Below are positions 14,371-23,293 of a stretch of 64,000 nt of DNA, one piece after another. The DNA is from Novosphingobium barchaimii LL02 (GTDB lineage Bacteria > Pseudomonadota > Alphaproteobacteria > Sphingomonadales > Sphingomonadaceae). The notes beneath the pieces were generated by a model, which was not told where the DNA came from, did not search any database, and saw nothing but the letters and a program-made list of their open reading frames with translations. The position numbers and the translations under genes were made by a program. Every line of letters begins with the position of its first letter. The stretch's first letter is position 1. The stretch lies in contig NZ_KQ130455.1 of NCBI RefSeq assembly GCF_001046635.1, positions 124,001 to 188,000 of the forward strand, written 5' to 3'.

Positions 14371-15119
14371 ACCAGATGTCTTTTTCGACCTCTTCCCCGT
14401 CCGCGTCTCCGGCGGCGATGCGTGCCTATCAGGGCGACGTGGGCGACCGCGTGCGGCGCTTCCTGCCGATGGTGCGGCGGCAGGCCTGGCATGTTCACGG
14501 CAGCGGACGGCCGGGGATCGAACTGGAGGATCTCGTCCAGGCGGGCCTCGTCGCGCTGACCGAATGCGCGCAGAAACACGCCGGGCCGACCGAGGACGGC
14601 TTTGCCGCCTACGCCAAGATGCGCGTGCGCGGCGCGATGGTGGACATGGTCCGCCGCAGCCTGCCGATGTCGCGCGGGGCGGGTGAACGGAGGCGCCTGC
14701 TGGCCGAAAAGGAAACCGCCCTGCGCGGCAGCCTTGGCCGTGAACCCAACCCGCGCGAACTGGCGCAGGCGATGGGCATCGACGAGCGGGAACTGGCTTC
14801 GCTGCGCGCATCGAGCCAGCCGCTGCGCTTCGATTCGCTGGATGAGGCCTATTCCGACCAGAACATGGCCTTCGCCGCCGAAACGCCCGACAGCTTCGCG
14901 ATGCTGGCGGGAGAGGAAACGCGCGGCGCGGTGATCGCGGCGATTTCCGACCTGCCGGACCGGCTGAAGCTGATCGTCCAGCTCTACTTCGTCGAGGAAC
15001 TCAACCTGGCCGAGATCGCCGAAGTGCTGCAGGTCTCGGTGCCGCGCGTGCATCAGCTCAAAGCGCAGGCGATCGACAAGCTGCGCGCCGGTCTGGAGGG
15101 CGTGGCAGAGGTGCTGTGA
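14367..15119 (+). CDS. fliA: FliA, sigma-28 RNA polymerase factor
   Basis: FliA directs late flagellar genes and is the target of FlgM. It has 250 residues. Region 2 (GIELEDLVQAGLVALTECAQ, FAAYAKMRVRGAMVDMVRRS), region 3 (LGREPNPRELAQAMGIDERE) and region 4 (LPDRLKLIVQLYFVEELNLA followed by a helix-turn-helix, VLQVSVPRVHQLKAQAIDKL) are all present. It is the last gene of the rightward flagellar unit and faces the convergent acyltransferase gene. Confidence 0.93.
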   Translation: MNQMSFSTSSPSASPAAMRAYQGDVGDRVRRFLPMVRRQAWHVHGSGRPGIELEDLVQAGLVALTECAQKHAGPTEDGFAAYAKMRVRGAMVDMVRRSLPMSRGAGERRRLLAEKETALRGSLGREPNPRELAQAMGIDERELASLRASSQPLRFDSLDEAYSDQNMAFAAETPDSFAMLAGEETRGAVIAAISDLPDRLKLIVQLYFVEELNLAEIAEVLQVSVPRVHQLKAQAIDKLRAGLEGVAEVL

Positions 15120-15141
15120 CGCTGCCGCTTGGTGTGCCGGC

Positions 15142-16218
15142 TCAGGCTGCGGCTGCTTCCAGTCTCGGGGTTGGCGGGGCGGAGCGGGGAAGTCTTAGCC
15201 CCAGCCAGCGCGTCAGCGGCCGCTCTATGCAGAGATGCAAGGCCAGGCCCGCGGCCGTGCTCAGGACGACATAGAGCAACATCGCGGCGACCGGGAGCTC
15301 CCGCGCCAGCGCTTCCCCGCCGATGTGTTTTACCAGGCCGAACAGCAAGGGATGGACGAGGTACAGGCTATAGGACGAATCGCCCGCCAGGATGAGCCAG
15401 CGCGGTACTTTGAGGTGGGCCGACGCCAGGATCGCCGATGATGCCAGCACCGCGCCCAATGCCAGAACGGCAATCCGCCACCAGACAGGGTCATTGTGAT
15501 CGGGGATCAGTGTCTGCTGCAGTACAAGCATCACCAGACAGCCGGCAGCGAGGCCCAGGAACGGATGCCGATTGTGGATCGCCGGGTAGGATTTGTGGAG
15601 TACGGCCAGTCCGATACCCAGCAGGAAGGGCAGCAGCAGGGGGTCCGTCCATTCCTGCGCCAGGGTCGACGGGTCATGATAATGCCAGATGGGATTGAGA
15701 ACCTGGTCCGTCAGTAGGAGCACTCCCAGCGTGCAGCAAAGCAGCATCAGGCCGCGCCGGACAAGCAGCGACACCGCGAACAGAACGTAGAAAAACATCT
15801 CGAAGTTGAGGGTCCAGCCCACGCCGAGCAGCGGGCGTATCAGATGGCCGTGGACGATGTAGGGAATGAACAAAAGCGATTGCATCACCCGCACCATGCC
15901 CACAGGTTCGGCGTTTCGCAGGATGATCACGAGGGTCAGCATGGTCATCATCCAGTAGAGCGGGACGATGCGTATCAACCGTTTCTGCAGAAACGAGAGG
16001 GAAGCTCCGGGCATCCCGAACGTGCCGCGACTGATGTAGACCATGATGAAGCCGCTGACGGTGAAGAACATCAAAACCCCGAGCGAACCGAGCAGTTCGT
16101 AGGAGCGAGCCGGAAGAATGAGCGAGCCGAAACCGCCCGCCCAAAGCGCGCCGTGAGCGATCACGACGAACCAGGCGGCGACAGCGCGTAATCCTTGTAC
16201 CGCGTCCAGACGTTGCAT
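15142..16218 (-). CDS. Acyltransferase family 3 (OafA/YrhL-like) membrane protein
   Basis: The 358-residue protein has about ten membrane segments. MQRLDAVQGLRAVAAWFVVI followed by AHGALW carries the catalytic-type histidine in TM1 (R-A-x-A...H), and LGVLMFFTVSGFIMVYISRG is the second family motif. Such enzymes O-acetylate or O-acylate sugars of surface polysaccharides. The true acceptor cannot be read from sequence. Start 16218 is favoured over 16278 because homologues begin at M-R-x-L-D-x-x-QGLRA. It is a monocistronic insertion between flagellar and redox genes. Confidence 0.85.
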   Translation of the reverse strand: MQRLDAVQGLRAVAAWFVVIAHGALWAGGFGSLILPARSYELLGSLGVLMFFTVSGFIMVYISRGTFGMPGASLSFLQKRLIRIVPLYWMMTMLTLVIILRNAEPVGMVRVMQSLLFIPYIVHGHLIRPLLGVGWTLNFEMFFYVLFAVSLLVRRGLMLLCCTLGVLLLTDQVLNPIWHYHDPSTLAQEWTDPLLLPFLLGIGLAVLHKSYPAIHNRHPFLGLAAGCLVMLVLQQTLIPDHNDPVWWRIAVLALGAVLASSAILASAHLKVPRWLILAGDSSYSLYLVHPLLFGLVKHIGGEALARELPVAAMLLYVVLSTAAGLALHLCIERPLTRWLGLRLPRSAPPTPRLEAAAA

Positions 16219-16306
16219 GCGGCCCCACCTCTTTTGCCTCAAGGTCCCCCGCCGAGGGTCCCGGATTTCGGGAGGCAAAAGAATGGGCGGTGCTAACTGG
16301 GTAAAA

Positions 16307-18358
16307 CTACGAGCCCGCTTTTTGCGCCAGCAGCGCCGGGGTCAGCACCTGCGGCAGCGTCTCGGGCTTTGCGCCCTTCGCATACCAGACGTAAAGCGGC
16401 ACCCCGGCCGCGCCCCGCGCGGTGAGGTAGCGGGTGATTTCGGGATCGCGGCGGGTCCAGTCACCGCGCAGGACGACGACGCCGGCCTTTTCGAAGGCGG
16501 CCTTCGTGTCCTCGCGCTCGATCGCGACTTCCTCGTTGACCTTGCAGGTCAGGCACCAGTCGGCGGTCATCCACACGAACACCGGCCTGCCTTCACCCTG
16601 CGCCTTGGCCAGGGCTTTGGCCGAGAACGGTTTGGCGTTGATGATCGAGGCCGTTTCGCCGGGCTGATGCTGCGGCTCCGGCATCGTCAGCACACCGACG
16701 GCGAGCACGGCAAGGGCCAGGCAGGCGGGGATCAGCGCGGGGCGGCCGCGGCGCTGGTTGCGCCCGGCAAGCGCCAGAAGCGCCAGCAGCATCGCCGCCA
16801 GCGCCAGCACGTAGGACAGCGTTGCCGCGCCGCCAAGACGCCACACCAGCCATGCCAGCGCCAGGGCGGTCAGCGCCATCGGCACTGCCATGATCCGGCG
16901 GAAGGTGACCATCCATTTGCCCGGACGGGGCAGGCGCCGACGCAGGGCCGGTACGAAGGCGATGGCAAGGAAGGGCAGCGCGATACCCAGGCCCAGCGCC
17001 GCGAACAGCGTCAGCGCGGGGGCCACCGGCAGCAGCAGGGCGGCGCCCATCGCACTTGCCATGAACGGGCCGGTGCAGGGCGTCGCGACGAAGGCGGCGA
17101 GCAGTCCGGTCGCGAACGACCCCTGCGCGCTGCCGCCGCTGGCGAAGCCCGGCACGGCGAATTCGAACAGGCCCAGCAGATTGGCGGTGATCGCAGCAGC
17201 CAGCACGAACAGCGCGACGACGACTGCCGGTTCCTGCAACTGGAATGCCCAGCCCACTTGCTCGCCGCCCGCGCGCAGGGCCAGCAGCGCCGCGCCCAGG
17301 ATCAGGCAGGCGGTGATGACACCGGCGGAATAGGCCAGCCCTTCGACCCGTGCATGGGCTTCGCTTTCGCCGGCGCGGGCAAGGCTCAGCGCCTTGAGCG
17401 ACAGGATCGGGAAGACGCAGGGCATCACGTTGAGCAGCAGGCCGCCCGCCACCGCCGCCAGCAGCAGCCAGGGCAGGGCGGGCAGTTCGGGCGCTTCGGT
17501 ATCGCTCGCCACAGGTTCGCCGCCGGTGGGCACGGGGCCGGGCTTGGCGGTCAGCGCGATGCCGTTGCCGAAGCCGTCGAGGCGCAGCACGGCGTCCACC
17601 GTCCCCGCTGCGGGGGAGGCGAAATCGGGGCGCGGGATGGTCACCAGCAGGACGTCGCCCTTGCGGCTGAACATCTGCGCCGCTGCGTAATTCACCAGCT
17701 TGTCCTCGCGCACGAACAGGTGCGGCGCCTCCAGCTTGACCGAGGCGGGCAGGGGGATCGCCAGGCGCAGTGTCTTGTCGGTCAGCGCAAAGGCGGCGGG
17801 GGCATCGAGCGGGGCGGGAAGGGCGCGCGTCCACTCGTCAAAGCGCTTGGCCGTCTTCTTGTCCGGCGCCGCGCCGACAACGATCTCGGTCGCGAGTTCG
17901 GCGCGTTCGGGGACGCACAGCTGTTCCGTGCAGGCCAGCCACTGTGCCTTGACGCGGACCGGCAGGCGGGTGCCCGCGGTCGCCTTTTCAGGCAGCGTCA
18001 CCGGCACCAGAACCGCATATTCCTTTTCGTAGACGTGGTTCATCAGGCCCTGCACCACCAGCGTGCGGGGCACCGGGTAGGCCGGTTCGCCAACGCTGGC
18101 GCCTTCGGGAAGCTCCCACGCCAGCTGCATGCCCAGCCCCGCGTCGCCCGGATTGATCCAGTAGCCGTGCCAGCCCTTTTCGGGCGACATGCGGATCGCC
18201 AGCGTCGCCTTGCCGTCCACGATCGGACCGGCGACCAGCTCCGCCGCGATATGGGTGGGCGCCGCCTGGGCGGGCAGGGCACTTGCGAGAAAGACTCCCA
18301 AAAGCGCCGTGAGTTGACATAGAACCGTCACAAGGGCGGCGTAGCGGCGCGAGGTCAT
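16307..18358 (-). CDS. DsbD/ScsB-family thiol:disulfide interchange protein
   Basis: The 683-residue protein moves electrons across the inner membrane to periplasmic thiol proteins. It has a signal peptide (about residues 1-32). A periplasmic DsbD-alpha-like domain contains ACTEQLCVPE. An eight-helix CcdA/DsbD core has cysteines in LLNVMPCVFPILSLKALS and VATPCTGPFMASAMGAA. The C-terminal thioredoxin domain has the active site ADWCLTCKVNE. The domain order fits the ScsB branch of copper-tolerance and redox proteins. It is divergent from the phosphatase gene. Confidence 0.88.
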   Translation of the reverse strand: MTSRRYAALVTVLCQLTALLGVFLASALPAQAAPTHIAAELVAGPIVDGKATLAIRMSPEKGWHGYWINPGDAGLGMQLAWELPEGASVGEPAYPVPRTLVVQGLMNHVYEKEYAVLVPVTLPEKATAGTRLPVRVKAQWLACTEQLCVPERAELATEIVVGAAPDKKTAKRFDEWTRALPAPLDAPAAFALTDKTLRLAIPLPASVKLEAPHLFVREDKLVNYAAAQMFSRKGDVLLVTIPRPDFASPAAGTVDAVLRLDGFGNGIALTAKPGPVPTGGEPVASDTEAPELPALPWLLLAAVAGGLLLNVMPCVFPILSLKALSLARAGESEAHARVEGLAYSAGVITACLILGAALLALRAGGEQVGWAFQLQEPAVVVALFVLAAAITANLLGLFEFAVPGFASGGSAQGSFATGLLAAFVATPCTGPFMASAMGAALLLPVAPALTLFAALGLGIALPFLAIAFVPALRRRLPRPGKWMVTFRRIMAVPMALTALALAWLVWRLGGAATLSYVLALAAMLLALLALAGRNQRRGRPALIPACLALAVLAVGVLTMPEPQHQPGETASIINAKPFSAKALAKAQGEGRPVFVWMTADWCLTCKVNEEVAIEREDTKAAFEKAGVVVLRGDWTRRDPEITRYLTARGAAGVPLYVWYAKGAKPETLPQVLTPALLAQKAGS

Positions 18359-18470
18359 GATGCTTCCCGTGTGTTGGCCAATGGGCTTGCACTACCCTTG
18401 CACGCGGGTGGCGATCCGATCACCGATGCATTTGCCCTCAACGCGCAGACTTTTCAAGGAACCTCCCCCA

Positions 18471-20165
18471 ATGCGGCTCCCTAATCTTCCGATGGCCTTT
18501 TCATCGCTCGCTGTCGTCCTCGCGCTTGGCGCCGCCGCTCCGGCCTTTGCACAGGACACTGCCCCTGCCGCACCTGCGCAGGCCCCCGCGCCCGCGGCGC
18601 CCACGACCCCGCCCAGGCTGATCGTCGCGATCTCTGTCGACCAGTATTCCGCCGATCTGTTCCAGCAGTATCGCGAACGCTACACCAAGGGCCTCGCGCG
18701 CTTGCTGCAGGGCACGGTGTTCCCCTCGGGCTTCCAGTCTCACGCGGCGACGGAGACCTGCCCCGGCCACTCCACCTTGCTGACCGGCGTGCACCCCAAT
18801 CGCACGGGCATCATCGCCAACAACTGGTTCGTCCCCGGCATCGGCCGCGACGACAAGCAGGTGTACTGCTCCGAAGACGAGACGAATCCGAAAAGCACGT
18901 CCGAGGATTCGGTCATCAGCCCCGATCACCTCAAGGCACCGACCCTGGGCGATCTCCTCAAGAAAAAGAACCCGGCCACCCTCAACGTCGCGGTATCGGC
19001 CAAGGACCGCGCGGTCGTGATGATGAGCGGCCACACCGCCGACGCCGCCTACTGGCTCAAGGGCAAGGGCTTCACCAGCTTCGAGGGGCGCAAGCTGTCC
19101 CCCGCCGCGCTGGCAGAGAACAAGGCGCTCGCCGCCAAGGTCGCGGCAGGTGCGGCCGAACTGCCGGTGCCGGGCTGGTGCGGCGACGTTGACCGGCCCA
19201 CCGATGTGGGCGGTTTCACCATCGGCACGTACCGTTTCCCGCTGAAAGCCGGCGACATGAAGGGTTTTTCGAACAGCCCGCGCATGGATGAGGCGACCAC
19301 CGATCTGGCCATCCGCCTGCTCGACGAAATGCCGCTGGGCAAGGATGACGTGCCCGACGTGCTCTCGGTCAGCTACTCGGCCACCGACAAGGTCGGTCAT
19401 GCCTACGGCAACGAGGGCGTCGAGATGTGCATCCAGATGAACGTCCTCGACCAGACGATCGGCACGCTGCTCGGCGCTCTGGATGCGCGCGGGCTGGACT
19501 ATGTGGTCATGCTCAGCGCCGACCACGGCGGCGCCGATGCCCCCGAGCGCATGAAACTGCAGGGCGTGCCCGATGCCGCGCGCCTCGACCCGTCGCTGAC
19601 CGACGAGGGGCTGTCGGCCTCGGTTTCCAAGGTCACCAGGATCACCCCCAAGTCCGGCCCGCTGCTTTACGGCGCAGGCGGCTCGGGCGATATCTGGCTC
19701 AACGCCGGGCTCACCCCGGCGCAGCGCAGGAAAGTGATCGCCGAGCTGGTCAGGCAGCTCAAGGCCAACCCGCAGATCTCGGGCGCCTACACCGCCGAGG
19801 AACTGAAAAAGGTCAAGGTCCCCAGCGGCCATCCGCAGGATTGGAGCGAAATCGAGATCGTCGCCGCCTCCTTCGATCCGACCCGTTCGGGCGACGTGCT
19901 GATGATGACGAAGCGGGCCGTCGTGCCCGGCACCAAGGCGGTTCCCGGCTACACCGCCACTCACGGCAGCCCCTGGGACTACGATCGCCGCGTGCCGATG
20001 CTGTTCTGGCGCAAGGGCCAGGTCCGCATGGAGCAGGCGCAGCCGGTGGAGACGGTGGACATCGCCCCGACCCTCGCCGCGCTGGTGGGGCTTTCCGAGC
20101 CGGCCGGCACCTGGGACGGCAGATGTCTCGACATCTACGCCGGGGAGTCCGATAGCTGCTCGTGA
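18471..20165 (+). CDS. PhoK-like secreted alkaline phosphatase / phosphodiesterase
   Basis: The 564-residue protein has a signal peptide (FSSLAVVLALGAAAPAFAQ) and the nucleophile motif ATETCPGHSTLLTGVHPNRT, where the threonine of T-C-P-G-H is the catalytic residue of the PhoK/PafA group of type I phosphodiesterases. Metal-binding motifs (ISVDQYSAD, SADHGGAD, ATHGSPWDYDRRVPMLFW) follow. Sphingomonad PhoK has about the same length. It likely scavenges phosphate in the periplasm or medium. Start 18471 is chosen because the signal peptide begins there and AAGGA lies upstream. It overlaps the ubiH-like gene by one base. Confidence 0.88.
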   Translation: MRLPNLPMAFSSLAVVLALGAAAPAFAQDTAPAAPAQAPAPAAPTTPPRLIVAISVDQYSADLFQQYRERYTKGLARLLQGTVFPSGFQSHAATETCPGHSTLLTGVHPNRTGIIANNWFVPGIGRDDKQVYCSEDETNPKSTSEDSVISPDHLKAPTLGDLLKKKNPATLNVAVSAKDRAVVMMSGHTADAAYWLKGKGFTSFEGRKLSPAALAENKALAAKVAAGAAELPVPGWCGDVDRPTDVGGFTIGTYRFPLKAGDMKGFSNSPRMDEATTDLAIRLLDEMPLGKDDVPDVLSVSYSATDKVGHAYGNEGVEMCIQMNVLDQTIGTLLGALDARGLDYVVMLSADHGGADAPERMKLQGVPDAARLDPSLTDEGLSASVSKVTRITPKSGPLLYGAGGSGDIWLNAGLTPAQRRKVIAELVRQLKANPQISGAYTAEELKKVKVPSGHPQDWSEIEIVAASFDPTRSGDVLMMTKRAVVPGTKAVPGYTATHGSPWDYDRRVPMLFWRKGQVRMEQAQPVETVDIAPTLAALVGLSEPAGTWDGRCLDIYAGESDSCS

Positions 20166-21427
20166 TGAGCGACTCGAATACGACTGCACCGAATACGGCC
20201 CTTACGCCCTCCGGGGGTGAACGCCGTGACCTGATCATCCTGGGCGGCGGCCTTGTCGGCATGACGCTGGCGCTGGCCGCCGCAAAGGCCGGGATCACCT
20301 CCCACGTGATCGACCGGGCTGACCCGGCCGATCTCGTGGCCGAGGGCGCGGATGCGCGCGCCTCGGCCATCTCTACGGCGAGCTGGAACCTGTTCACCAA
20401 TATCGGCCTTGCCGAACGGCTGAAACCGCTCGGCTGCCCGATCGATTCCATTGCCGTAACCGACGGGATGAAGCCGGGCCGGATCGATTTTACGCCCAAG
20501 CCCGAAGAAGGCTCGCTGGGCCGCATGTTCGCCAACCGTGACTTGCGGATCGCCCTGTTCGACGCCGCGCGCGAAGAGCCGGCCATCGCCTGGCATGTAA
20601 GGACCGAGGCGGTGCGCCGGGATCGCGGCCCCCACGGCGTCGAGGTGGAGCTTGCCGACGGGCGGATACTCACCGGCTCGCTGCTGGTGGCCGCGGAGGG
20701 GCGCCAGTCGCCCACCCGCGATGAAGCCCGCTTCGCGCTCGCCAAGTGGGATTACAGGCACCGCGCCACCGTGGCGGCGCTGTTCCACGAAAAATCGCAC
20801 GAAAACACCGCCTGGGAAATCTTCTACCCCGCCGGTCCCTTCGCGCTGCTGCCGCTGCTGGACGATGAACAGGGCCGCCATCGCAGCGCGCTCGTCTGGA
20901 CCGTGGCCGAAAAGGATGCGGCCGGGGTCATGGCCATGCCAGATGCGATGTTCGTCAACGAGGTCGCCTCGCGGATGCACGGGGTGCTGGGCGCGATCTC
21001 GCTCGCCGCGCCGCGCATGAGCTACCCCTTGCGTTTCCATCATGCGGGCCGCGTGGTGGACGAGCGCCTTGCGGTGATCGGCGATGCGGCGCACGGGATG
21101 CACCCGATCGCGGGACAGGGGCTCAACCTTGGCCTGCGGGATGTCGGCGCTCTGGTAGAGGTACTTACCGAGGGTATGCGCCTCGGGCTGGAACCCGGCG
21201 ATGCGCAGATGCTCGCGCGGTATGAGAAGTGGCGCAGCCTCGATACCTTCATGGTGATGTCGGTGACGGACGGGCTGACTCGCCTGTTCGGCATCCCCGG
21301 CCGCCTGCCCAGCGCCGCGCGCCGTCTGGGAATGGGCGCGGTGCAGCGCCTGCCCGCGCTCAAGCGCTTCTTCATGGACGAGGCGCGGGGCATGTCGGGC
21401 AAGCTGCCGGAGCTGCTGCGGGCATAG
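20165..21427 (+). CDS. UbiH/UbiF/Coq6-family FAD monooxygenase (ubiquinone biosynthesis)
   Basis: The 420-residue flavin hydroxylase has an N-terminal dinucleotide fold (LIILGGGLVGMTLALAAAKA), an RASAI-type motif (ARASAISTASW) and the C-terminal FAD/ribityl motif RLAVIGDAAHGMHPIAGQGL followed by NLGLRDVG, as in UbiH, UbiF and UbiL. It hydroxylates the aromatic ring during ubiquinone synthesis. Which ring position cannot be decided here. The stop of the phosphatase gene overlaps the start (GTGATGAG), so translation may be coupled although the functions seem unrelated. Confidence 0.85.
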   Translation: MSDSNTTAPNTALTPSGGERRDLIILGGGLVGMTLALAAAKAGITSHVIDRADPADLVAEGADARASAISTASWNLFTNIGLAERLKPLGCPIDSIAVTDGMKPGRIDFTPKPEEGSLGRMFANRDLRIALFDAAREEPAIAWHVRTEAVRRDRGPHGVEVELADGRILTGSLLVAAEGRQSPTRDEARFALAKWDYRHRATVAALFHEKSHENTAWEIFYPAGPFALLPLLDDEQGRHRSALVWTVAEKDAAGVMAMPDAMFVNEVASRMHGVLGAISLAAPRMSYPLRFHHAGRVVDERLAVIGDAAHGMHPIAGQGLNLGLRDVGALVEVLTEGMRLGLEPGDAQMLARYEKWRSLDTFMVMSVTDGLTRLFGIPGRLPSAARRLGMGAVQRLPALKRFFMDEARGMSGKLPELLRA

Positions 21428-21438
21428 CCTTCAGATCG

Positions 21439-22032
21439 TTATGATGGACCTGCGGCCCGGGCCAGATCGTCCGGGCGGTCCACGTCGAAATGGATCGCGG
21501 GATCTGTGCAGTCGACGAATGTCACATCATCCCTGCGGCGCAGCAGGCGTCCGGCGCCTTCGTCCCCGGTAAGGGCGCAGATATCGGCGAATGCGCGGGA
21601 TGACAGCAGGACCGGATGGCCGGGGCGGCCTCCCTGGCGCGGCATGGCGGCATAGGCCGGGCCGATCGCCGCAGCCAGGCTTGCGGCCAGCCCATGCGGA
21701 ATCCGGGGCATGTCGCCAAGGAACACAAAGGCGCCCTTTGCGCCGCTCACCGCCGCGACGCCGGTCTTGAGTGTGTCTGACAGCGCGGTGCTGGCAAGCC
21801 GCACAACCTCCACCGCAGGCTTGCCCGGGCATGGCTCCAGCGTGAGGCCGGGCCGCGTGACGACCACGACTTTCGCCACGGGCGCGGCGCGGGCGGCGCG
21901 GATCGCATGGGTCAGCAGGGGGGCACCGTCCAGCGGTGCAGCGAGCTTGTCGCTGCCGAAACGGACGGCGTGACCAGCGGCGAGAACTATTGCCGCGAAC
22001 CAGTCACCCGGCAGGCATCCATCGGCGGTCAC
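21439..22032 (-). CDS. MocA-like molybdopterin nucleotidyltransferase
   Basis: The 197-residue NTP-transferase (MobA-like fold) begins with the nucleotide-binding loop AAIVLAAGHAVRFGSDKLAA followed by PLDGAPLL. FLGDMPRIP and MPRQGGRPGHPVLL are the later catalytic motifs of the MocA/CoxI-associated group. Partnership with XdhC suggests it makes molybdopterin cytosine dinucleotide for a xanthine-oxidase-family enzyme. GTG 22032 overlaps the xdhC stop in a GTGA junction and is preferred to the longer frame. Confidence 0.83.
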   Translation of the reverse strand: MTADGCLPGDWFAAIVLAAGHAVRFGSDKLAAPLDGAPLLTHAIRAARAAPVAKVVVVTRPGLTLEPCPGKPAVEVVRLASTALSDTLKTGVAAVSGAKGAFVFLGDMPRIPHGLAASLAAAIGPAYAAMPRQGGRPGHPVLLSSRAFADICALTGDEGAGRLLRRRDDVTFVDCTDPAIHFDVDRPDDLARAAGPS

Positions 22033-23042
22033 GCGCGCTCGCGCGCCGGATTCAGGGCCTGCATGATTTCGGCGATGATGCCTGTCGCCACTTCCCACGG
22101 CGATTTTCCCAGCCCCGGAACGCCCGGCGAGAGGTGCAGCCGGGCCAGTTCCTCAGCGCTGGCACCAGCCGCTTCCAGCGCGGCGAGGCGTTCGCCCGCG
22201 CGCGATTTCGCGCCGATCATGCCGACATAGCCAGCGTGCCCGCGCAGCGCGGCAAGGCAGCCTGCCAGATCGTGGTGATCCTCATGCGTCGCGCCCAGAT
22301 AGGCCGTCCAGCGATCGACCTTGAGCCGGGCCAGCGCTTCGGCGGGTTCCTCGCGCAGATATTGCGCCACCGGGAAGGGCGGGGGCGCCTGAGGGCCGCC
22401 GGGGCGCAGCACGATCGTCTCGAATTGCGCCATGGCCCCCAGCCGAGCGGCGGCAAGGGCGCCGGGATCACCGCCCGAGACGATCAGCCGGCGCGGCGGA
22501 TCGTAACGCCGGGCGATGCGAAACGGTTCGTTTGTGAAGGACAGCAGCGGGCCGGCGTCTTCAGTGACGGACTGCGTCTCGCCGTCGCTGACCCAGGTGC
22601 AGGAACGGCGCTCCGCCGCGTGGCGCAGCAGGCCGCGCAGGGCGGGCGAATCGCTTGTGACCCGTTCGAGCAGGACATGGAGTGCGCCGCCGCAGCGCAG
22701 CCGCAGGTCGATCCAGGGGCTGCCCATGCCGTAGTGCAGGCGCCGGGGCCGGCCATCGGCAAGCACCCCGGCGGCATGGTTGGCGACATCGCCTTCGATG
22801 CAGTCGCCCGAGAAGTAGCCGCTTGCCGAAACGCCGCCGTCGGCGCCGGCTGCGAACAGCATCTGCGCGCCGGGGCCCCTCGGAGCGCTGCCGGCAACCT
22901 GATAGAGTGTCGCCAGCGCGGCCGGGCGGCCAGTTGCTGCGTGCCGGGCAAGCGCGGGACGGATATCATCGACCCAGCCGAACTCGGGCCAGTCGGCGCT
23001 TTCGATCTCGCCGGTGAGGGGCTGGTCTGCCAGGGTTGTCAT
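22029..23042 (-). CDS. XdhC-family Mo-hydroxylase maturation factor
   Basis: The 337-residue XdhC/CoxF-type protein is needed to load sulfurated molybdenum cofactor into xanthine-oxidase-family enzymes. The XdhC N-terminal domain shows ATLYQVAGSAPRGPGAQMLF and GDCIEGDVANHA. The C-terminal Rossmann-like domain shows YVGMIGAKSRAGERLAALEA. It is coupled to the MocA-like gene (GTGA) and overlaps a tiny upstream frame (TGATG). A candidate client, the IorB-like protein, lies 33 kb away. Confidence 0.9.
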   Translation of the reverse strand: MTTLADQPLTGEIESADWPEFGWVDDIRPALARHAATGRPAALATLYQVAGSAPRGPGAQMLFAAGADGGVSASGYFSGDCIEGDVANHAAGVLADGRPRRLHYGMGSPWIDLRLRCGGALHVLLERVTSDSPALRGLLRHAAERRSCTWVSDGETQSVTEDAGPLLSFTNEPFRIARRYDPPRRLIVSGGDPGALAAARLGAMAQFETIVLRPGGPQAPPPFPVAQYLREEPAEALARLKVDRWTAYLGATHEDHHDLAGCLAALRGHAGYVGMIGAKSRAGERLAALEAAGASAEELARLHLSPGVPGLGKSPWEVATGIIAEIMQALNPARERA

Positions 23043-23221
23043 CAGGTTTGTGCAGCCCCGCGCCGCCCCGCGCCGCGCTCACCCGTGTCTTCGACCAGCG
23101 GGTAGCCGGTGCCCGCGGTGATCTCACGGATGGTAAGCTGCTCGAAGGATATTTCCTCGAACAGCGCCAGAAGGGCAGCGGTCAGCGCATTGCGTTCTAC
23201 GCCTCTCAGGCTGGTTTTCAT
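23042..23221 (-). pseudogene. 59-residue TetR-type HTH fragment upstream of xdhC
   Basis: The frame encodes MKTSLRGVERNALTAALLAL then FEEISFEQLTIREITAGTGY, which closely resembles the first two and a half helices of a TetR/AcrR DNA-binding domain. After that it turns into an unrelated Gly/Arg-rich tail and stops within the xdhC start (TGATG). No ligand-binding domain follows in any frame. It is most likely a decayed regulator; a short coupled leader peptide is the alternative. The SD is weak. Confidence 0.45.
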
Positions 23222-23293
23222 GAGCCATTCTGTATCATTTGGCGGGTCCGGTGTCTAACCGGCTCTGGCCGATGTCTGCGATACGAGCGGGGA

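Noticed and set aside
16217-18322. A 701-codon open frame on the plus strand opposite the DsbD/ScsB gene
   Set aside because: Low-complexity Gln/Arg/Gly-rich translation typical of antisense frames; the opposite strand has clear catalytic motifs.
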